Below are positions 63,600 through 64,000 of a stretch of 64,000 bases of DNA, one piece after another. How positions within the stretch are numbered: the stretch's first letter is position 1; every line of letters starts with the position of its first letter. A model generated the notes under the pieces. It did no database searches. It was not told where the DNA came from and saw only the letters and a list, made by a program, of their open reading frames with translations. The position numbers and the translations under genes were made by a program. The stretch covers positions 4,893,431 through 4,957,430 of the forward strand of contig NC_088322.1 of assembly GCF_910592395.1 (NCBI RefSeq), given 5' to 3'. This DNA comes from Lineus longissimus (Eukaryota > Nemertea > Pilidiophora > Heteronemertea > Lineidae).

Positions 63600-64000
63600 A
63601 ATTATTTATTGTCTGGACCATAAATCAGCCTATCACAGTGCAGGAATTTAGTTCTAGCATGTTAATCAACCAACCAGTGACCAGGAATAATGGTCTAGAA
63701 CATAAATCAGCCTATCACAGTGCAGGAATTTAGTTCTAGCACGTTAATCAACCAATCGCTGACCAGGAATTTAGTTCTAGCACGTTAATCAACCAATCGC
63801 TGACCAGGAATAATGGTCGAGCACATAAATCAGCCTATCACAGTGCAGTAATTTAGTTCTAGCACGTTAATCAACCAATCGCTGACCAGGAATTTAGTTC
63901 TAGCACGTTAATCAACCAATCGCTGACCAGGAATAATGGTCGAGCACATAAATCAGCCAATCACAGTGCAGGAATTAAGTTCTAGCACGTTAATCAACCA
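63600..64000 (+). repeat. 41-bp satellite with two monomer types, continues off the window
   Basis: Monomer A has TTAGTTCTAGCACGTTAATC and CAACCAATCGCTGACCAGG; monomer B has ATGGTCGAGCACATAAATC and AGCCTATCACAGTGCAGG. Both are 41 bp and alignable. From about 63604 the order is B A B A A B A A B A, with A at 63645, B at 63686, A at 63727 and 63768, B at 63809, A at 63850 and 63891, B at 63932, A at 63973. Confidence 0.92.

Overview
The window looks like nuclear DNA of a metazoan, probably a marine invertebrate (echinoderm, hemichordate, lancelet or lophotrochozoan; the sequence does not settle which). Evidence: genes split by GT-AG introns, long AT-rich intergenic tracts, and a transposon mixture (BEL/Pao, Gypsy, jockey-group LINE, ISL2EU, Harbinger, piggyBac, Helentron) typical of such genomes. 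I saw no bacterial features. Most of the DNA is mobile elements, several nested; few genes are convincingly host genes. All calls come from reading the sequence, without database searches.

Layout. 1-1322: 5' exons of a ZNF862-like gene on the minus strand, running off the left edge. 2297-4014: last exons of an unrecognised minus-strand gene, broken by one stop codon, with a BEL/Pao retrotransposon (4060-9149) inserted in its upstream intron. This BEL copy has lost its reverse transcriptase and RNase H by an in-frame deletion. 10258-15175: decayed two-ORF LINE. 16549-17221: two-exon SGNH-hydrolase-like fragment with a zinc knuckle. 17440-17740: LINE scrap. 18369-18902: short piggyBac derivative with TTAA target duplications. 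20238-26999: ISL2EU-type transposon with terminal inverted repeats, a THAP/DDE transposase and a convergent SWIM/YqaJ nuclease gene, both open after splicing.

27247-33406: very young Gypsy element with matching 1,232-bp LTRs, primer-binding site and polypurine tract, but no gag or protease. It lies in a degenerate repeat tract that leads into a 117-bp minisatellite (34150-34810). 34875-44170: Helentron-like element on the minus strand (PIF1-type helicase fused to an APE-like endonuclease, plus an RPA-like protein). It is cut by a 500-base assembly gap and apparently interrupted by a second unit carrying a chromodomain gene and a large gene of unknown, possibly transposase, function (36764-40693).

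45440-46545: 82-bp minisatellite. 46869-47261: small Tudor-like gene candidate. 48019-58059: a DNA element with inverted ends and dense alternating CAGTC/CAGTG pentamers, split by a second BEL/Pao element (48789-57269; LTRs about 1% different; gag-pol with one frameshift and one nonsense codon). 58836-61330: Harbinger remnants. 61558-62890: three phase-consistent exons coding for a CIDE-N-like domain just upstream of the Harbinger transposase, on the same strand. 63600-64000: 41-bp satellite with two ordered monomer types, running off the right edge.

The genes do not form one pathway. Functional links exist within elements: transposase plus YqaJ nuclease in ISL2EU, helicase plus endonuclease plus RPA in the Helentron, transposase plus a possible Myb-like partner in Harbinger.
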